Positions 55,801 to 64,000 of a stretch of DNA of 64,000 nt are shown piece after piece; position 1 is the first letter of the stretch, and each line of letters starts with the position of its first letter. The notes beneath the pieces are model-generated. The model was not told the origin of the DNA. It was given only the letters and a program-made list of their open reading frames with translations, and did no database searches. A program made the translations under genes and the position numbers. Source of the stretch: Deltaproteobacteria bacterium (GTDB lineage Bacteria; Myxococcota_A; UBA9160; UBA4427); contig JAFDEK010000014.1 in NCBI GenBank assembly GCA_019310385.1, positions 1 to 64,000 on the forward strand, given 5' to 3'.

Positions 55801-55806
55801 GGCGGG

Positions 55807-55998
55807 TCAGGACGCGCTTCCCTCGTGGGCCTCGTCTCGCTTCGTCGCGCAGGCCCTGCGGCGCTCCTCGCTGCACTCGCAGCCTTCTTCCGTGCCGCCA
55901 CAGGAGCCTCTCAGACTGCGGCCCGTGGCGATGACGCCGATCGCCATGATGCCGACGACGGCGAGGAAGAGGACGAGGGTTGCGAAGAAGGTCTCCAT
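55807..55998 (-). CDS. nqrM: Na+-NQR maturation protein NqrM
   Basis: The 63 aa protein has a single N-terminal helix ('TLVLFLAVVGIMAIGVIATGR') followed by a cysteine cluster: 'SLRGSCGGTEEGCECSEERRRAC' (C33, C40, C42, C50). The 'GSCGG' motif and this layout identify NqrM, which helps assemble the Fe centre between NqrD and NqrE. It is the last gene of the nqr operon, after apbE, the usual order. Its 3' end faces the other apbE with a six-base gap. Confidence 0.92.
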   Translation of the reverse strand: METFFATLVLFLAVVGIMAIGVIATGRSLRGSCGGTEEGCECSEERRRACATKRDEAHEGSAS

Positions 55999-56040
55999 GA
56001 CGCCGTAGGATAGCGCCCCGGGTCTGCCCAGGGAAAGGGC

Positions 56041-57186
56041 TCAGTGATCCCTGTGGGTGTCGCCCGGCGTTCCCGGGCTCTCGCCGCCGACCGCGGCACC
56101 GAAGGCCGCCGTCGCGATGCTCCGGAAGCTGCCGTCGGGCTCGCGGACGATGAAGAGGGCGCCGAGGCCATGTTGCTCGGCGACCGCCAGGCCGCGTTGG
56201 AGCCCGAGAACGTTGAGAGCGGTTGCCAGTGCGTCGGCGCGCACGGCTTCGGGGTGCAGGATGCTCACCGAAGCGACGCCGTGGCGAATGGGCTCGCCCC
56301 GGCGCGGATCGATGGTGTGGGAGACGCGCTCGCCGCCGACTTCGTAGTAGTTACGGTAGTCGCCCGAGGTAGCGATCGCCGTGTCGCGCAGCTCGATGAT
56401 TTCGTGGATGCTCCTGGCCGCGCCATCCTCGGGGCGCTCGATCGCGACCCTCCAGCCGCCGCCCTCCCGCTTGCGCCCCCGGGCGCGCAGCTCGCCCCCG
56501 ACTTCGACGAGGAAGTTCTCGTAGCCGAGCTCCACCAGTCCCTCGGCTATCCGATCGACGCCATGGCCCTTGGCGATGGCGGAGAGATCGCAGGTGGTGT
56601 CGGGCTCGGTCTTGCGCAAGGTTCCCGCCACCTCGTCGAGCTCGATCTTCCAGTAGCCCACCCGCTCGCGCAGGGCGGCGAGCTCCGCCGTGGCGGGTGG
56701 CTCGGGCAGCCGGTCGGTGGCGCCGAAGCCCCACGCCGCCACCAGGGGCGCCACGGTGACGTCGAAGGCTCCCCCGCTCAGGTCGCTGACCTCCCGCGCG
56801 GCGCGGAACACCGCCAGGGTCTGGGGCGAAACCGCGAAGGGCTCGGTGGAGTGGTGGCGATTGAAGCGCGACAGCTCCGACTCGGGACGCCAGGTGGACA
56901 TGAGGGCCTCCACCTCTTCGAGGCGCCCCTCGATCTCGGCCGTGATGCGCGCCTGGGCCCCGGCCTCGAGGCTCTCCTCGGCGAGCTTCACCGACCAGGT
57001 GGTCCCCATGGTGGCGCCCGCGAACTCGAAGTAGGGCAACCCGGGCGCCGCACAGTGGAGGCGGTAGACCGAGAGTGCAAGGAGGCCCAGGATGCAGAGC
57101 GGAAGCGCCAGCTTCGCCCGGCCGCTCAAGCCGCCACCCGACCCTCTCTTTGCGGATCCGCGGCCGGAGTCAGCCGCCGAAGTCAT
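56041..57186 (-). CDS. apbE: ApbE-type FAD:protein FMN transferase, nqr-linked
   Basis: The 381 aa protein has one N-terminal helix ('[21 protein letters not shown]') and a periplasmic ApbE domain. Conserved stretches are '[12 protein letters not shown]', '[15 protein letters not shown]', '[20 protein letters not shown]', '[17 protein letters not shown]', '[15 protein letters not shown]' and '[29 protein letters not shown]'. All catalytic and metal positions of the family appear present. It attaches FMN to NqrB and NqrC; its 3' neighbour is nqrM and its 5' neighbour nqrF, which it overlaps by 17 bases. The window thus has two ApbE proteins, probably with different clients. Confidence 0.95.
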   Translation of the reverse strand: MTSAADSGRGSAKRGSGGGLSGRAKLALPLCILGLLALSVYRLHCAAPGLPYFEFAGATMGTTWSVKLAEESLEAGAQARITAEIEGRLEEVEALMSTWRPESELSRFNRHHSTEPFAVSPQTLAVFRAAREVSDLSGGAFDVTVAPLVAAWGFGATDRLPEPPATAELAALRERVGYWKIELDEVAGTLRKTEPDTTCDLSAIAKGHGVDRIAEGLVELGYENFLVEVGGELRARGRKREGGGWRVAIERPEDGAARSIHEIIELRDTAIATSGDYRNYYEVGGERVSHTIDPRRGEPIRHGVASVSILHPEAVRADALATALNVLGLQRGLAVAEQHGLGALFIVREPDGSFRSIATAAFGAAVGGESPGTPGDTHRDH

Positions 57187-58396
57187 CGAAGAGGACGTTC
57201 TCCCGCTCGACGCCCAGATCCGTGAGCATCTGGATCACGGCGTCGTTCATCATGGGCGGACCGCAGATGTAGTATTCGCAGTCCTCGGGAGCCCTGTGGT
57301 CCTTGAGGTAGTTGTCGTAGAGAACCTGGTGGATGAAGCCCGTGAGACCCGTCCAGTTGTCCTCTTCGAGGGGCTCCGAGAGGGCGAGATGCCACTGGAA
57401 GTTCTCGAACTCGCTCTGGATCGAGTCGAAGTCTTCGATGTAGAAGGCCTCGCGCAGGGAGCGGGCGCCGTACCAGAAGCTCACCTTGCGCTGCGATGCG
57501 AGCCGCTTGAACTGGTCGAAGATGTGGGAGCGCATGGGCGCCATGCCCGCGCCGCCGCCGATGAAGATCATCTCGTTGTCGGTGGGCCGTGCGAAGAACT
57601 CGCCGAAGGGGCCCGAGATGGTCACCTTGTCGCCGGGCTTGAGGCCGAAGATGTAGGAGGACATCTTGCCGGGCGGAACGTCGGGCATGCGCGGGGGCGG
57701 CGAGGCGATGCGGACGTTGAGCATGATGACGTCCTTCTCGTCGGGATAGTTCGCCATGGAGTACGCGCGCAGAACCGTCTCGTCCACCTTGGAGACGTAG
57801 CGCCACACGTCGAACTTGTCCCAGTCCTCCCGGTACTCCTCCTCGACGTCGAAGCCCTTGTAGGAGACCTCGTGGGGCGGGCACTCGATCTGGATGTACC
57901 CGCCGGCCCGGAAGGGGACCTCCTCGCCCTCGGGCAGCTCGAGTACGAGCTCCTTGATGAAGGTGGCGACGTTGTGGTTGGAGCGGACGGTGCACTGCCA
58001 CTTGCGGACGCTGAAGACCTCGGCGGGGATCTCGATCTTCATGTCCTGCTTGACCTTCACCTGGCAGGCGAGGCGGCAGCCTTCCCGGGCCTCACCGCGG
58101 CTGATGTGGGTCTCCTCGGTGGGAAGCAGCGCTCCGCCGCCATCGAGAACCTTCACCTCGCACACGCCGCAGGTGCCCTGTCCGCCGCAGGCGGAAGGGA
58201 TGAAGATCTGGTTGTCCGCCAGGGTTCCGAGCAGGGTCCCCCCCGCCGCGGTCTTCAGGGAGTGCTCGGGGTCGTCGTTGATCACGATCTCGACGTCGCC
58301 GCTGGCCACCAGCTTCGACTTGGCGAATAGCAGCACCACCACCAGCGCCAGGATGACGACCGTGAATCCGATCACACCGAAGATTATTGTCCACAT
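57170..58396 (-). CDS. nqrF: Na+-translocating NADH:quinone reductase subunit F
   Basis: NqrF is the NADH-oxidising subunit. The 408 aa sequence has the N-terminal anchor helix, a 2Fe-2S domain with C70, C76, C79 and C111 ('[12 protein letters not shown]', 'CRLAC'), the same numbering as in Vibrio NqrF, and a ferredoxin-NADP-reductase-like part. '[11 protein letters not shown]' binds FAD, '[19 protein letters not shown]' and '[17 protein letters not shown]' bind NADH. The C-terminal 'DDFGG' is typical. It takes electrons from NADH in the cytoplasm and passes them through the Fe-S centre to the membrane subunits. Confidence 0.97.
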   Translation of the reverse strand: MWTIIFGVIGFTVVILALVVVLLFAKSKLVASGDVEIVINDDPEHSLKTAAGGTLLGTLADNQIFIPSACGGQGTCGVCEVKVLDGGGALLPTEETHISRGEAREGCRLACQVKVKQDMKIEIPAEVFSVRKWQCTVRSNHNVATFIKELVLELPEGEEVPFRAGGYIQIECPPHEVSYKGFDVEEEYREDWDKFDVWRYVSKVDETVLRAYSMANYPDEKDVIMLNVRIASPPPRMPDVPPGKMSSYIFGLKPGDKVTISGPFGEFFARPTDNEMIFIGGGAGMAPMRSHIFDQFKRLASQRKVSFWYGARSLREAFYIEDFDSIQSEFENFQWHLALSEPLEEDNWTGLTGFIHQVLYDNYLKDHRAPEDCEYYICGPPMMNDAVIQMLTDLGVERENVLFDDFGG

Positions 58397-58463
58397 TTTC
58401 GCGCCACCTCTTACCTGGTACCTGGATGCTGCCGCTCTTGCCTGGATGCTGTCGCGGGTCGTC

Positions 58464-59075
58464 TCAGAGCTGGATTCCCGAGAAGGCCATGAAGCCGATG
58501 GACATCAGTCCCACGATGATGAAGGTCACCCCGAGCCCGCGCAGGGCGGGCGGGACGTTGCTGTAGCGCAGCTTCTCGCGGATGGAGGCCAGCGCCACGA
58601 TGGCGATGGCCCAGCCGATCCCCGACCCGACGCCGAAGACGGTCGCCTCGCCCAGGGTGTAATCGCGCTCCACCATGAAGAGCGAAGCGCCGAGGATGGC
58701 GCAGTTCACTGCGATCAGCGGCAGGAACACGCCCAGGGCGTTGTAGAGCCCCGGCGAGTAGCGGTCGAGGGCCATCTCCACGATCTGCACCATGGCCGCG
58801 ATGGTCCCGATCAGGGTGAGGAAGCTCAGGAAGCTGAGATTCACGTCGCCGAGCCCCAGCCACGACAACGCCCCCTCTTCGAGGAGGACCTTGTTGAGGA
58901 ACTGGTTCAGCGGACAGGTGACCGCCAGCACGAAGATGACGGCTCCGCCCAGACCGATCGCGGTCTCGACCTTCCTGGAAACGGCTAGGAACGAGCACAT
59001 CCCCAGGAAGAAGGCCAGAGCCATGTTCTCAACGAAGATTGCCTTCGTAGCCAGGCTCAAGAAGTGTTCCAACAC
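58464..59075 (-). CDS. nqrE: Na+-NQR subunit E
   Basis: The 203 aa membrane subunit has six helices. '[25 protein letters not shown]' and '[74 protein letters not shown]' are the inverted-repeat signatures shared with RnfA. The cysteines in 'GMCSF' and 'NCAILG' are those that hold the Fe centre with NqrD. The start overlaps the end of nqrD by 47 bases. It closely follows the gamma-proteobacterial type of the subunit in length and content. Confidence 0.97.
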   Translation of the reverse strand: MLEHFLSLATKAIFVENMALAFFLGMCSFLAVSRKVETAIGLGGAVIFVLAVTCPLNQFLNKVLLEEGALSWLGLGDVNLSFLSFLTLIGTIAAMVQIVEMALDRYSPGLYNALGVFLPLIAVNCAILGASLFMVERDYTLGEATVFGVGSGIGWAIAIVALASIREKLRYSNVPPALRGLGVTFIIVGLMSIGFMAFSGIQL

Positions 59076-59700
59076 GGAATTCTTCCTCCACTTGCTCGGG
59101 TTTCCAGCTCCTCACGACCCAGATGAAGCAGCCGATCAGGAAGAAGGCTGCGGGGGCGAGGAGCATGAGTCCGTTGGGGACGTACCAGCCGCCCTGGTTG
59201 ACGGGCTGGAGGATCGTGTAGCCGAAGAGCGATCCGCTGCCGAAGAGCTCGCGCACGAAGGCCACAGCCATGAGCACGATGCCGTATCCGGCGCCGTTGC
59301 CGAGACCGTCGATGAGGCTCAGCTTGGGGTCGTTCTGCATCGCGAAGGCCTCGGCGCGGCCCATGATGATGCAGTTGGTGATGATGAGCCCGACGAAGAC
59401 CGAGAGCTGCCGGCTGATGTCGAAGACGAAGGCCTTCAGGACCTGGTCCGTCACGATCACCAGGGAGGCGATGATGGTGAGCTGCACGATGATGCGAATG
59501 CTGGAAGGAACCATGTTGCGGATGAAGCTCACCGCGACGTTGGCGCCGACCGTCACCGCGATCACGGCAAAGCTCATGACCAGCGCGACCTCCATCTTCG
59601 TCGTCACCGCCAGGGCCGAGCAGATGCCGAGCACCTGCAGGCTGATGGGGTTGTTGTTGAAGAGGGGATCGATGAGCGTCTCACGCTCGATGCTTGCCAT
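59029..59700 (-). CDS. nqrD: Na+-NQR subunit D
   Basis: The 223 aa membrane subunit matches NqrD/RnfE: '[32 protein letters not shown]', '[23 protein letters not shown]' and '[46 protein letters not shown]'. The cysteines in 'GICSAL' and 'TNCIIMG' are the metal ligands partnering those of NqrE. The C-terminal extension ('[27 protein letters not shown]') is slightly long and runs into nqrE. It forms part of the membrane path for Na+ translocation. Confidence 0.97.
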   Translation of the reverse strand: MASIERETLIDPLFNNNPISLQVLGICSALAVTTKMEVALVMSFAVIAVTVGANVAVSFIRNMVPSSIRIIVQLTIIASLVIVTDQVLKAFVFDISRQLSVFVGLIITNCIIMGRAEAFAMQNDPKLSLIDGLGNGAGYGIVLMAVAFVRELFGSGSLFGYTILQPVNQGGWYVPNGLMLLAPAAFFLIGCFIWVVRSWKPEQVEEEFRVGTLLEPGYEGNLR

Positions 59701-59739
59701 GGGGTTTCCTCTCTCTTCTCTCTCTGGTGTCTCGGGTGC

Positions 59740-60525
59740 TCAGAGGGTCCCGCTGCTGCGGATGCCGGCGAGGTAGGGGCCGAATGCGTCGTTGCCGAGC
59801 CAGAAGCGAAGCAGGTTGGTCACGCCGCGGCTCGTGAGGGTCGCGCCCGCGAGACCGTCCACGTTGTAGGGGTCGCTCGCGATGGGGCCCGCCGCGCCCT
59901 TCTTGACCGCGATGCGGGGCTTCCAGCGCTCGTCGAAGGCCAGGCGGCCGGGCCACAGGGCCTTCCAGCGCGGGTTGTCGACCTCGCCACCGAGCCCGGC
60001 CGTCTCGCCGTGCTCGTAGAAGGTGATGCCCTTGATGGTGCGGGTGTCGGGCGCCAGGGCGATGTAGCCGTAGAGGGTGGACCAGAGGCCCTTGCCCTCG
60101 ACCGGGAGGATGATGGCCTCGACCTCTTCGCCGGGCTGTTGCACCAGGTAGACGAGACCGTAGTCGGGTACCCGCATGACCCGGGCTCCGTTCTTGGGTG
60201 CCGGCTTGCTGCGCGCCGGATCGGAGGCGGCCTTGCGCTGGTCGTAGCTGCCCGCGTCGACCGCGGTGTCCGCGTAGCTCCCGCTCGCGATCTCCACCAC
60301 TCGCGGCTTGATGCTCTCCGCGAAGATGCGTCCGATCTCCTCGGCGGGGAGGCTCTGTCCCTCCTGCATGAGTCCCGCCACGGTGAGGACCTTCGACTGG
60401 CGGTCCAGCAGGATGTTGGCGTCCTGGCGGTCCTTGAGCAGCACTGCCGAGCTCGCAACGAAGACCGAGCACACGAGACAGACCGCCACCGCGAATCCGA
60501 TGATGTAGCCCGTACTATGCTGCAT
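59740..60525 (-). CDS. nqrC: Na+-NQR subunit C
   Basis: The 261 aa subunit has one N-terminal helix ('YIIGFAVAVCLVCSVFVASSAVLL') and a periplasmic FMN-binding domain. 'NVDGLAGATLTSRGVTNLLRFWL' is the flavinylation motif, with T229 the predicted FMN site. 'GLWSTLYGYIALAPDTRTIKGITFYEHGETAGLGGEV' is conserved NqrC sequence. The start overlaps the end of nqrB by 11 bases. It passes electrons from the Fe centre to NqrB-bound FMN. Confidence 0.96.
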   Translation of the reverse strand: MQHSTGYIIGFAVAVCLVCSVFVASSAVLLKDRQDANILLDRQSKVLTVAGLMQEGQSLPAEEIGRIFAESIKPRVVEIASGSYADTAVDAGSYDQRKAASDPARSKPAPKNGARVMRVPDYGLVYLVQQPGEEVEAIILPVEGKGLWSTLYGYIALAPDTRTIKGITFYEHGETAGLGGEVDNPRWKALWPGRLAFDERWKPRIAVKKGAAGPIASDPYNVDGLAGATLTSRGVTNLLRFWLGNDAFGPYLAGIRSSGTL

Positions 60526-61738
60526 AACGGGCGGCCCTCCGCTTGATGTTCCCCTGAACGATGAAGTGGTCGATGAGCGGCGCGAACATGTTCATGAACA
60601 GGATCGCGAGCATCATCCCCTCCGGATAGGCGGGGTTCACGACCCGGACCAGCACACAGAGGACGCCGATCCCGAAGCCGTAGAAGAGCTTGCCGCGGTC
60701 GGTGAAGGCCGAGGACACCGGATCCGTGGCCATGAAGACTGTGCCGAGGGCCCAGCCGCCCAGCACCATGTGCCAGTGGAAGGGGATCGCGAACATGGGG
60801 TTCGTCTCGGAGCCCACCATGTTGAGGAAGGTGGCCATGACGAAGGTGCCCAGGGCAACGCCCAGCATGGTGCGCAGGGACGCCACGCGGGTCGAGATCA
60901 GGAGCGCGGCGCCCAGCAGGCAGGCCAGAGCCGAAGTCTCCCCCATGGATCCCGGAATGAAGCCGAGGAAGGCGTCCCACCAGCTATGGGCCTCGAGGGC
61001 GCCGGGCGTCGAGGCCGCCTGGGAGAGCCAGGTGGCGCTGGTGAAGGAATCGACGCCGCTGGTGATGGCCGCGATCCAGGGCTCGTCACCGCTGATCTGG
61101 GCGGGGTAGGCGAAGAAGAGGAAGGCTCGCGCCACCAGGGCCGGGTTGAGGAAGTTCATCCCCGTGCCGCCGAAGACCTCCTTGCCGAAGATCAGTCCGA
61201 AGGCCATCCCCATGCCGACCTGCCACAGGGGGATGGTGGCGGGCAGGGTGAGGGGCAGCAGCATGCCCGTCACCAGGAAGCCCTCGTTGACCTCGTGGCC
61301 CCGGATGATGGCGCCGCCGATCTCGACGGCCCCACCTACCACGAAGGTCACGATGAGGACGGGCAGGTAGTAGAGGGCTCCGAAGGCGATGCAGAGGAGC
61401 GGGTTCGCGAAGTCGAAGGACAGGCCCACGCCGGCCCAGATGGCCATGCGCCAGTCTTCCAGCGGGATCGCGCCGCTCGCGATGGCGAGCTGGGCCTGGT
61501 AGCCCGTGTTGTACATGGAGAAGAGGATGCAGGGCACGAGCGCGATCACCACGGTGATCATCATGCGCTTGAGGTCGATGCCGTCGCGCACGTGGGAGGC
61601 CGTCTTGGTGACGTCGCCCGGCGTGAACATGACCGTGTCGTGCACTTCCCAGATGGGATAGAGCTTCTCGAGCTTGCCTCCCTTCTCGAAGAGGGGTGCG
61701 ACCTTGTCGTGTGCGTCGCGGAGCAGCTTGAACTCCAT
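60515..61738 (-). CDS. nqrB: Na+-NQR subunit B
   Basis: The 407 aa membrane subunit with ten helices shares its first A with the last base of nqrA's stop (TGATG). The track ORF to 61819 is longer than the gene; 'MEFKLLRDAHDKVAPLFEKGGKLEKLYPIWE' is the normal start. FMN attaches to Thr in 'DSFTSATWLSQ' (T236, the same number as in Vibrio cholerae NqrB). 'GAIIRGHEVNEGFLVTGMLLPLTLPATIPLWQVGMGMAFGLIFGKEVFGGTGMNFLNPALVARAF' is the most conserved block. NqrB holds riboflavin and the Na+ channel and donates to quinone. Confidence 0.97.
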   Translation of the reverse strand: MEFKLLRDAHDKVAPLFEKGGKLEKLYPIWEVHDTVMFTPGDVTKTASHVRDGIDLKRMMITVVIALVPCILFSMYNTGYQAQLAIASGAIPLEDWRMAIWAGVGLSFDFANPLLCIAFGALYYLPVLIVTFVVGGAVEIGGAIIRGHEVNEGFLVTGMLLPLTLPATIPLWQVGMGMAFGLIFGKEVFGGTGMNFLNPALVARAFLFFAYPAQISGDEPWIAAITSGVDSFTSATWLSQAASTPGALEAHSWWDAFLGFIPGSMGETSALACLLGAALLISTRVASLRTMLGVALGTFVMATFLNMVGSETNPMFAIPFHWHMVLGGWALGTVFMATDPVSSAFTDRGKLFYGFGIGVLCVLVRVVNPAYPEGMMLAILFMNMFAPLIDHFIVQGNIKRRAARYAA

Positions 61739-63114
61739 CAGCCTTCCTTCTCGATCATCTCGAGGTTTCTGCGCAGAACGGGCCCGAAGTCGGTCTTGCC
61801 GGGATCCACGAAGGTGCACAGGGCGAGGTCTTCTTCGTCGAGCTCGAGGGCCCCCAACTCTTCCGCGCGTTCGATGTCACCCACGAGCAGGGAGCGAAGC
61901 AGGAAGGTGGGGAGGATGTCCAGGGGCATGATGCGCTCGTACATGCCGATGGGGACCATGGCCCGGGGCGAGCCGTTGGTGGCGGTCGTGAAGTCGAAGC
62001 GTTTGCCGCCGAGCAGGCGCGAGAGATAGATGGGGATGGTGGAGAACTTGTTCATGCCCGGATCGAGCCAGCCCATGAACTCGCGCTCGCGCCCCTCGCG
62101 GATGACGCTGATCTGCAGGTCGTAGCGGCCCATGAACTCGAAGGCGCTCCCCATGGCCTTCTTGCCCGAGAGCACCGAGCCAGCGATCACCCGGGCCTCG
62201 GCGGAGAAGCTGTTCCCGGTGATCTCGTCCACGCAGGCGCCGACCCGGGTGCGCAGCAGGCGCGGATCCTCGACGAGAGGGCCCGCGACCGAAATGACCC
62301 GGTTCACGTCGAGCTTCCCGGTCGCGAAGAGCTTGCCCGCGGACACTACATCCTGATAACCGATGTGCCAGACGGTCTTCGCACGGCTCACGGGCTCGAC
62401 GAGGTGGATGTGCAGGCCGGTGGTGCCGGCCGGGTGCGGGCCCGTGAAGCGCTCCAGCGTCACCGGTGCGTCGACCCAGTCGTCGATGGCCGAGTGAGGG
62501 TCGATGCAGAGGTAGGTGTTGCCTTCGGTGAGCTTCGAGAGAAGCGCGAGGCCCCGGTTGAAGCTCTCTTCTTCACCGGCCAGCACGACCTCGGGCAGGG
62601 GCGCGAGGGGATTGCTGTCCATGGCGTTGACGAAGATCGCCGCCGGCGCGGTGTCGGTCGCGGGCACCTTGCTGAAGGGGCGCGTGCGCAGGGCCGTCCA
62701 CAGGCCCGACTCGACGAGCAGGGCGACGACGTCTTCTCGGCCCAGGGACGCCGGATCTGCGGCCTTGTAGCTCTCGAAGGCCATGAACTCCGAGTCGTCC
62801 GGCGTGCCGGCCCGCTCGCTGTTCGAGAGATCGATCACCACCGACTGCAGCACGCGCCGCGCGCCGCGGTAGATGCCGATGACGCGTCCGGCTCCCGGCG
62901 CCGTATGGATCACGCCCGCGGCCTTGCGGTCCTCGAGGAGGGGCTGACCGCGTTTTACGGTCTCGCCCTCTTCGACGAGCATGCCCGGCTTCAGGCCCGG
63001 GAAGTCGTCGGCCATCACCGCAACGCGGGTTGGCAGGACGGACTCTCGAATAATCTGGATCGGCTGACCCGAAATAGGCAGGTCGAGCCCCTTGGCGATC
63101 TTGTGCACTACCAT
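61738..63114 (-). CDS. nqrA: Na+-NQR subunit A
   Basis: The 458 aa cytoplasmic subunit is typical of NqrA: 'KIAKGLDLPISGQP', 'ADDFPGLKPGMLVEEGETVKRGQPLLEDRK', 'HTAPGAGRVIGIYRGARRVLQSVVI', 'GLWTALRTRPFSKVP', 'TGPHPAGTTGLHIHLVEPVSRAKTVWHIGYQDV' and 'GSVLSGKKAMGSAFEFMGRYDLQISVIREGREREFMGWLDPG'. The start is the ATG at 63114; the longer track ORF has no homology upstream. It is the first gene of nqrABCDEF-apbE-nqrM, a complete Na+-pump operon, transcribed leftward from the region 63.1-63.7 kb. The organism probably lives in a Na+-containing, perhaps marine, environment. Confidence 0.97.
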   Translation of the reverse strand: MVVHKIAKGLDLPISGQPIQIIRESVLPTRVAVMADDFPGLKPGMLVEEGETVKRGQPLLEDRKAAGVIHTAPGAGRVIGIYRGARRVLQSVVIDLSNSERAGTPDDSEFMAFESYKAADPASLGREDVVALLVESGLWTALRTRPFSKVPATDTAPAAIFVNAMDSNPLAPLPEVVLAGEEESFNRGLALLSKLTEGNTYLCIDPHSAIDDWVDAPVTLERFTGPHPAGTTGLHIHLVEPVSRAKTVWHIGYQDVVSAGKLFATGKLDVNRVISVAGPLVEDPRLLRTRVGACVDEITGNSFSAEARVIAGSVLSGKKAMGSAFEFMGRYDLQISVIREGREREFMGWLDPGMNKFSTIPIYLSRLLGGKRFDFTTATNGSPRAMVPIGMYERIMPLDILPTFLLRSLLVGDIERAEELGALELDEEDLALCTFVDPGKTDFGPVLRRNLEMIEKEG

Positions 63115-63779
63115 CGCTGTTCGTCCATCGGCGTTCGTCGCTTCTCCGATTCCACGGACCGAAGGCCCGCCCGCGCGTTGGCCGCTGCGCGGCCGTTGCT
63201 TCCGAATTGCGTGGTGCCCCGAGCCTCGAGTCACCCTCCACTGCCGGCGGACCGCGAAGATCTCGCACGGTGGGTCACTGGTGTCGGGAGGCTCTGCGCC
63301 GGGCGCTCGAGATCGCGTTCCTGCGACCTGCTTGCTCTCGGAAGCGACTGAGCGTCGCAGAGATTAGAACAAACCGCCGCGCTTACAATGGACCTCGGGG
63401 TCCAATTTCGAACTTCGAAGCGCTTTCTGGGATCCTCTGGCACGCTGCATGCGAATCGGAGTGTGGCCAAAAAAACGCACCCAATTGAGCAGGAAGTCGA
63501 ACAGGAGTGGTCTGGCTCACAGGGCGCACTCCCGGAAGCGCCGAAGCAGCAGTCGAGGAGGCTCTCGCCCGCCCGCAGGTAGCTGAAATTCGGTGGGATT
63601 TCGCACTTCTCGCCTTGCCCATCCCGTCCGCGTCCGCGTAGAATGTAGCTAGCGAGACCGGCAGGTGAATGGCCCGGCGCCAGCATTCACCTGGCTCGAG
63701 GGTCTTGGTGGCGTCGATGCGTCCACGGGCTTCCCCGCGAGGGGTGCTCGAACGAGACTCTGCCAAGAGGTGCCCGACC
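63115..63779. other. divergent intergenic region between nqrA and the CBS gene
   Basis: These 665 bases hold no convincing ORF. They must contain the promoter of the nqr operon (minus strand) and that of the CBS gene (plus strand; one candidate is listed separately). Small ORFs on both strands lack recognisable motifs. Confidence 0.5.
63615..63644 (+). promoter_or_regulatory. putative sigma-70 promoter for the CBS-domain gene
   Basis: 'TTGCCC' (63615-63620) and 'TAGAAT' (63639-63644), 18 bases apart, resemble -35 and -10 elements, and the CBS gene starts 136 bases downstream. The leader would be about 125 bases. Confidence 0.5.
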
Positions 63780-64000
63780 ATGACCCAAGCGCATCGCATT
63801 CCCACCGCCCGAGAGATCATGACCAGAGATCTGGTCACGCTCGGCACCGAAACCTGCATCTTCGAAGCCATCGGTGTTCTGCTCAAGAACAAGATTTCCG
63901 GAGCGCCGGTCGTGGATGTCTACGGCCAGCTGGTGGGAATGCTCTCGGAGGCCGACTGCCTCCGGGTGCTCGCGTCGGGCGATTTCCATAGCGAGAACCT
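63780..64000 (+). CDS. CBS-domain protein (3' end outside the window)
   Basis: Only the first 73 residues are in the window: 'MTQAHRIPTAREIMTRDLVTLGTETCIFEAIGVLLKNKISGAPVVDVYGQLVGMLSEADCLRVL'. This is one CBS motif, with the typical 'A-x-x-I-M-T' start and 'S-G-A-P-V-V-D-x-x-G-x-L-V-G-x-L-S-E-x-D' core that binds adenosyl ligands. Stand-alone CBS pairs regulate enzymes or channels in response to AMP/ATP. What follows is not visible. The ATG at 63780 has 'AGAGGTG' upstream and follows a possible promoter. Confidence 0.88.
   Translation, partial: MTQAHRIPTAREIMTRDLVTLGTETCIFEAIGVLLKNKISGAPVVDVYGQLVGMLSEADCLRVLASGDFHSEN

Noticed and set aside
63438-63452. Sigma-54-like 'TGGCAC N5 ATGC' upstream of the CBS gene
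   Set aside because: The -12 element lacks the required TTGC, and the site is more than 300 bases from the gene; the sigma-70-like pair at 63615 fits better.

Overview
The window is very GC-rich and densely packed, with short gaps, many 1-20 nt gene overlaps (ATGA, GTGA, TTGA, TGATG junctions) and frequent GTG/TTG starts. The gene content suggests a free-living Gram-negative of the deltaproteobacterial/Myxococcota type. The pointers are a PEP-CTERM/XrtA-type polysaccharide deacetylase, a DUF4215-like Cys-rich secreted protein with a C-terminal sorting tail, ankyrin lipoproteins, a hopanoid/ceramide-type glycosyltransferase, an RND pump, outer-membrane porin-type genes and a Na+-NQR. The lineage is inferred from gene content only; no rRNA, tRNA, CRISPR array or intact insertion sequence was seen.

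Layout. 0.2-2.6 kb: NUDIX hydrolase, HAD phosphatase and Sfp-type phosphopantetheinyl transferase. 2.7-5.6 kb: a tight formyltransferase - XrtA-type deacetylase - GT4 glycosyltransferase operon for a surface glycan. 5.6-12.1 kb: small lipoprotein, SDR, Cys-rich secreted protein and YfhO-type membrane protein. 12.2-15.1 kb: histidine kinase, CheY-like receiver and an MshEN/CheX-like protein. 15.1-23.4 kb: MFS exporter, zinc-ribbon protein with a degenerate NucS-like domain, ankyrin lipoprotein, ExeA-like ATPase, HpnI-like glycosyltransferase and a small lipoprotein. 23.4-31.6 kb: TetR - membrane fusion protein - RND pump, with a palindromic operator upstream, then two membrane proteins. 31.6-38.6 kb, minus strand: ankyrin lipoprotein, phosphodiesterase lipoprotein, RecD2 helicase and acyl-CoA synthetase. 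38.9-44.6 kb: pRiA4b-type fusion, PilZ, HAD and MoaD-like proteins facing an aldehyde:ferredoxin oxidoreductase, then a DUF5658 protein. 44.8-51.4 kb: TSUP permease, ApaG, an amidase remnant, GspC-like protein, DUF4202, PAS/GAF kinase and HupE/UreJ-like protein. 51.5-64 kb: a flavin electron-transfer island.

The most interesting region is 52.1-63.1 kb. Two 19-bp palindromes resembling Fur boxes precede an operon encoding an outer-membrane porin, an exported FMN-binding protein, a His-rich four-helix membrane protein and a lipoprotein ApbE flavin transferase. It converges on nqrM, a second apbE and a complete nqrFEDCBA operon. Its parts could form an iron-controlled route that moves electrons across the membrane onto covalent flavin, for example for Fe(III) reduction, but this is inference.

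Two other patterns cut across the window. More than a dozen loci carry perfect or near-perfect tandem duplications with 10-18 bp units. These sit almost only at gene ends, across stop codons, in signal peptides or in linkers. Three intergenic regions also hold recognisable scraps of lost genes: an alpha/beta hydrolase, an amidase and a MORN/YwqK protein. Together these suggest a genome that duplicates short tracts easily and is losing genes.
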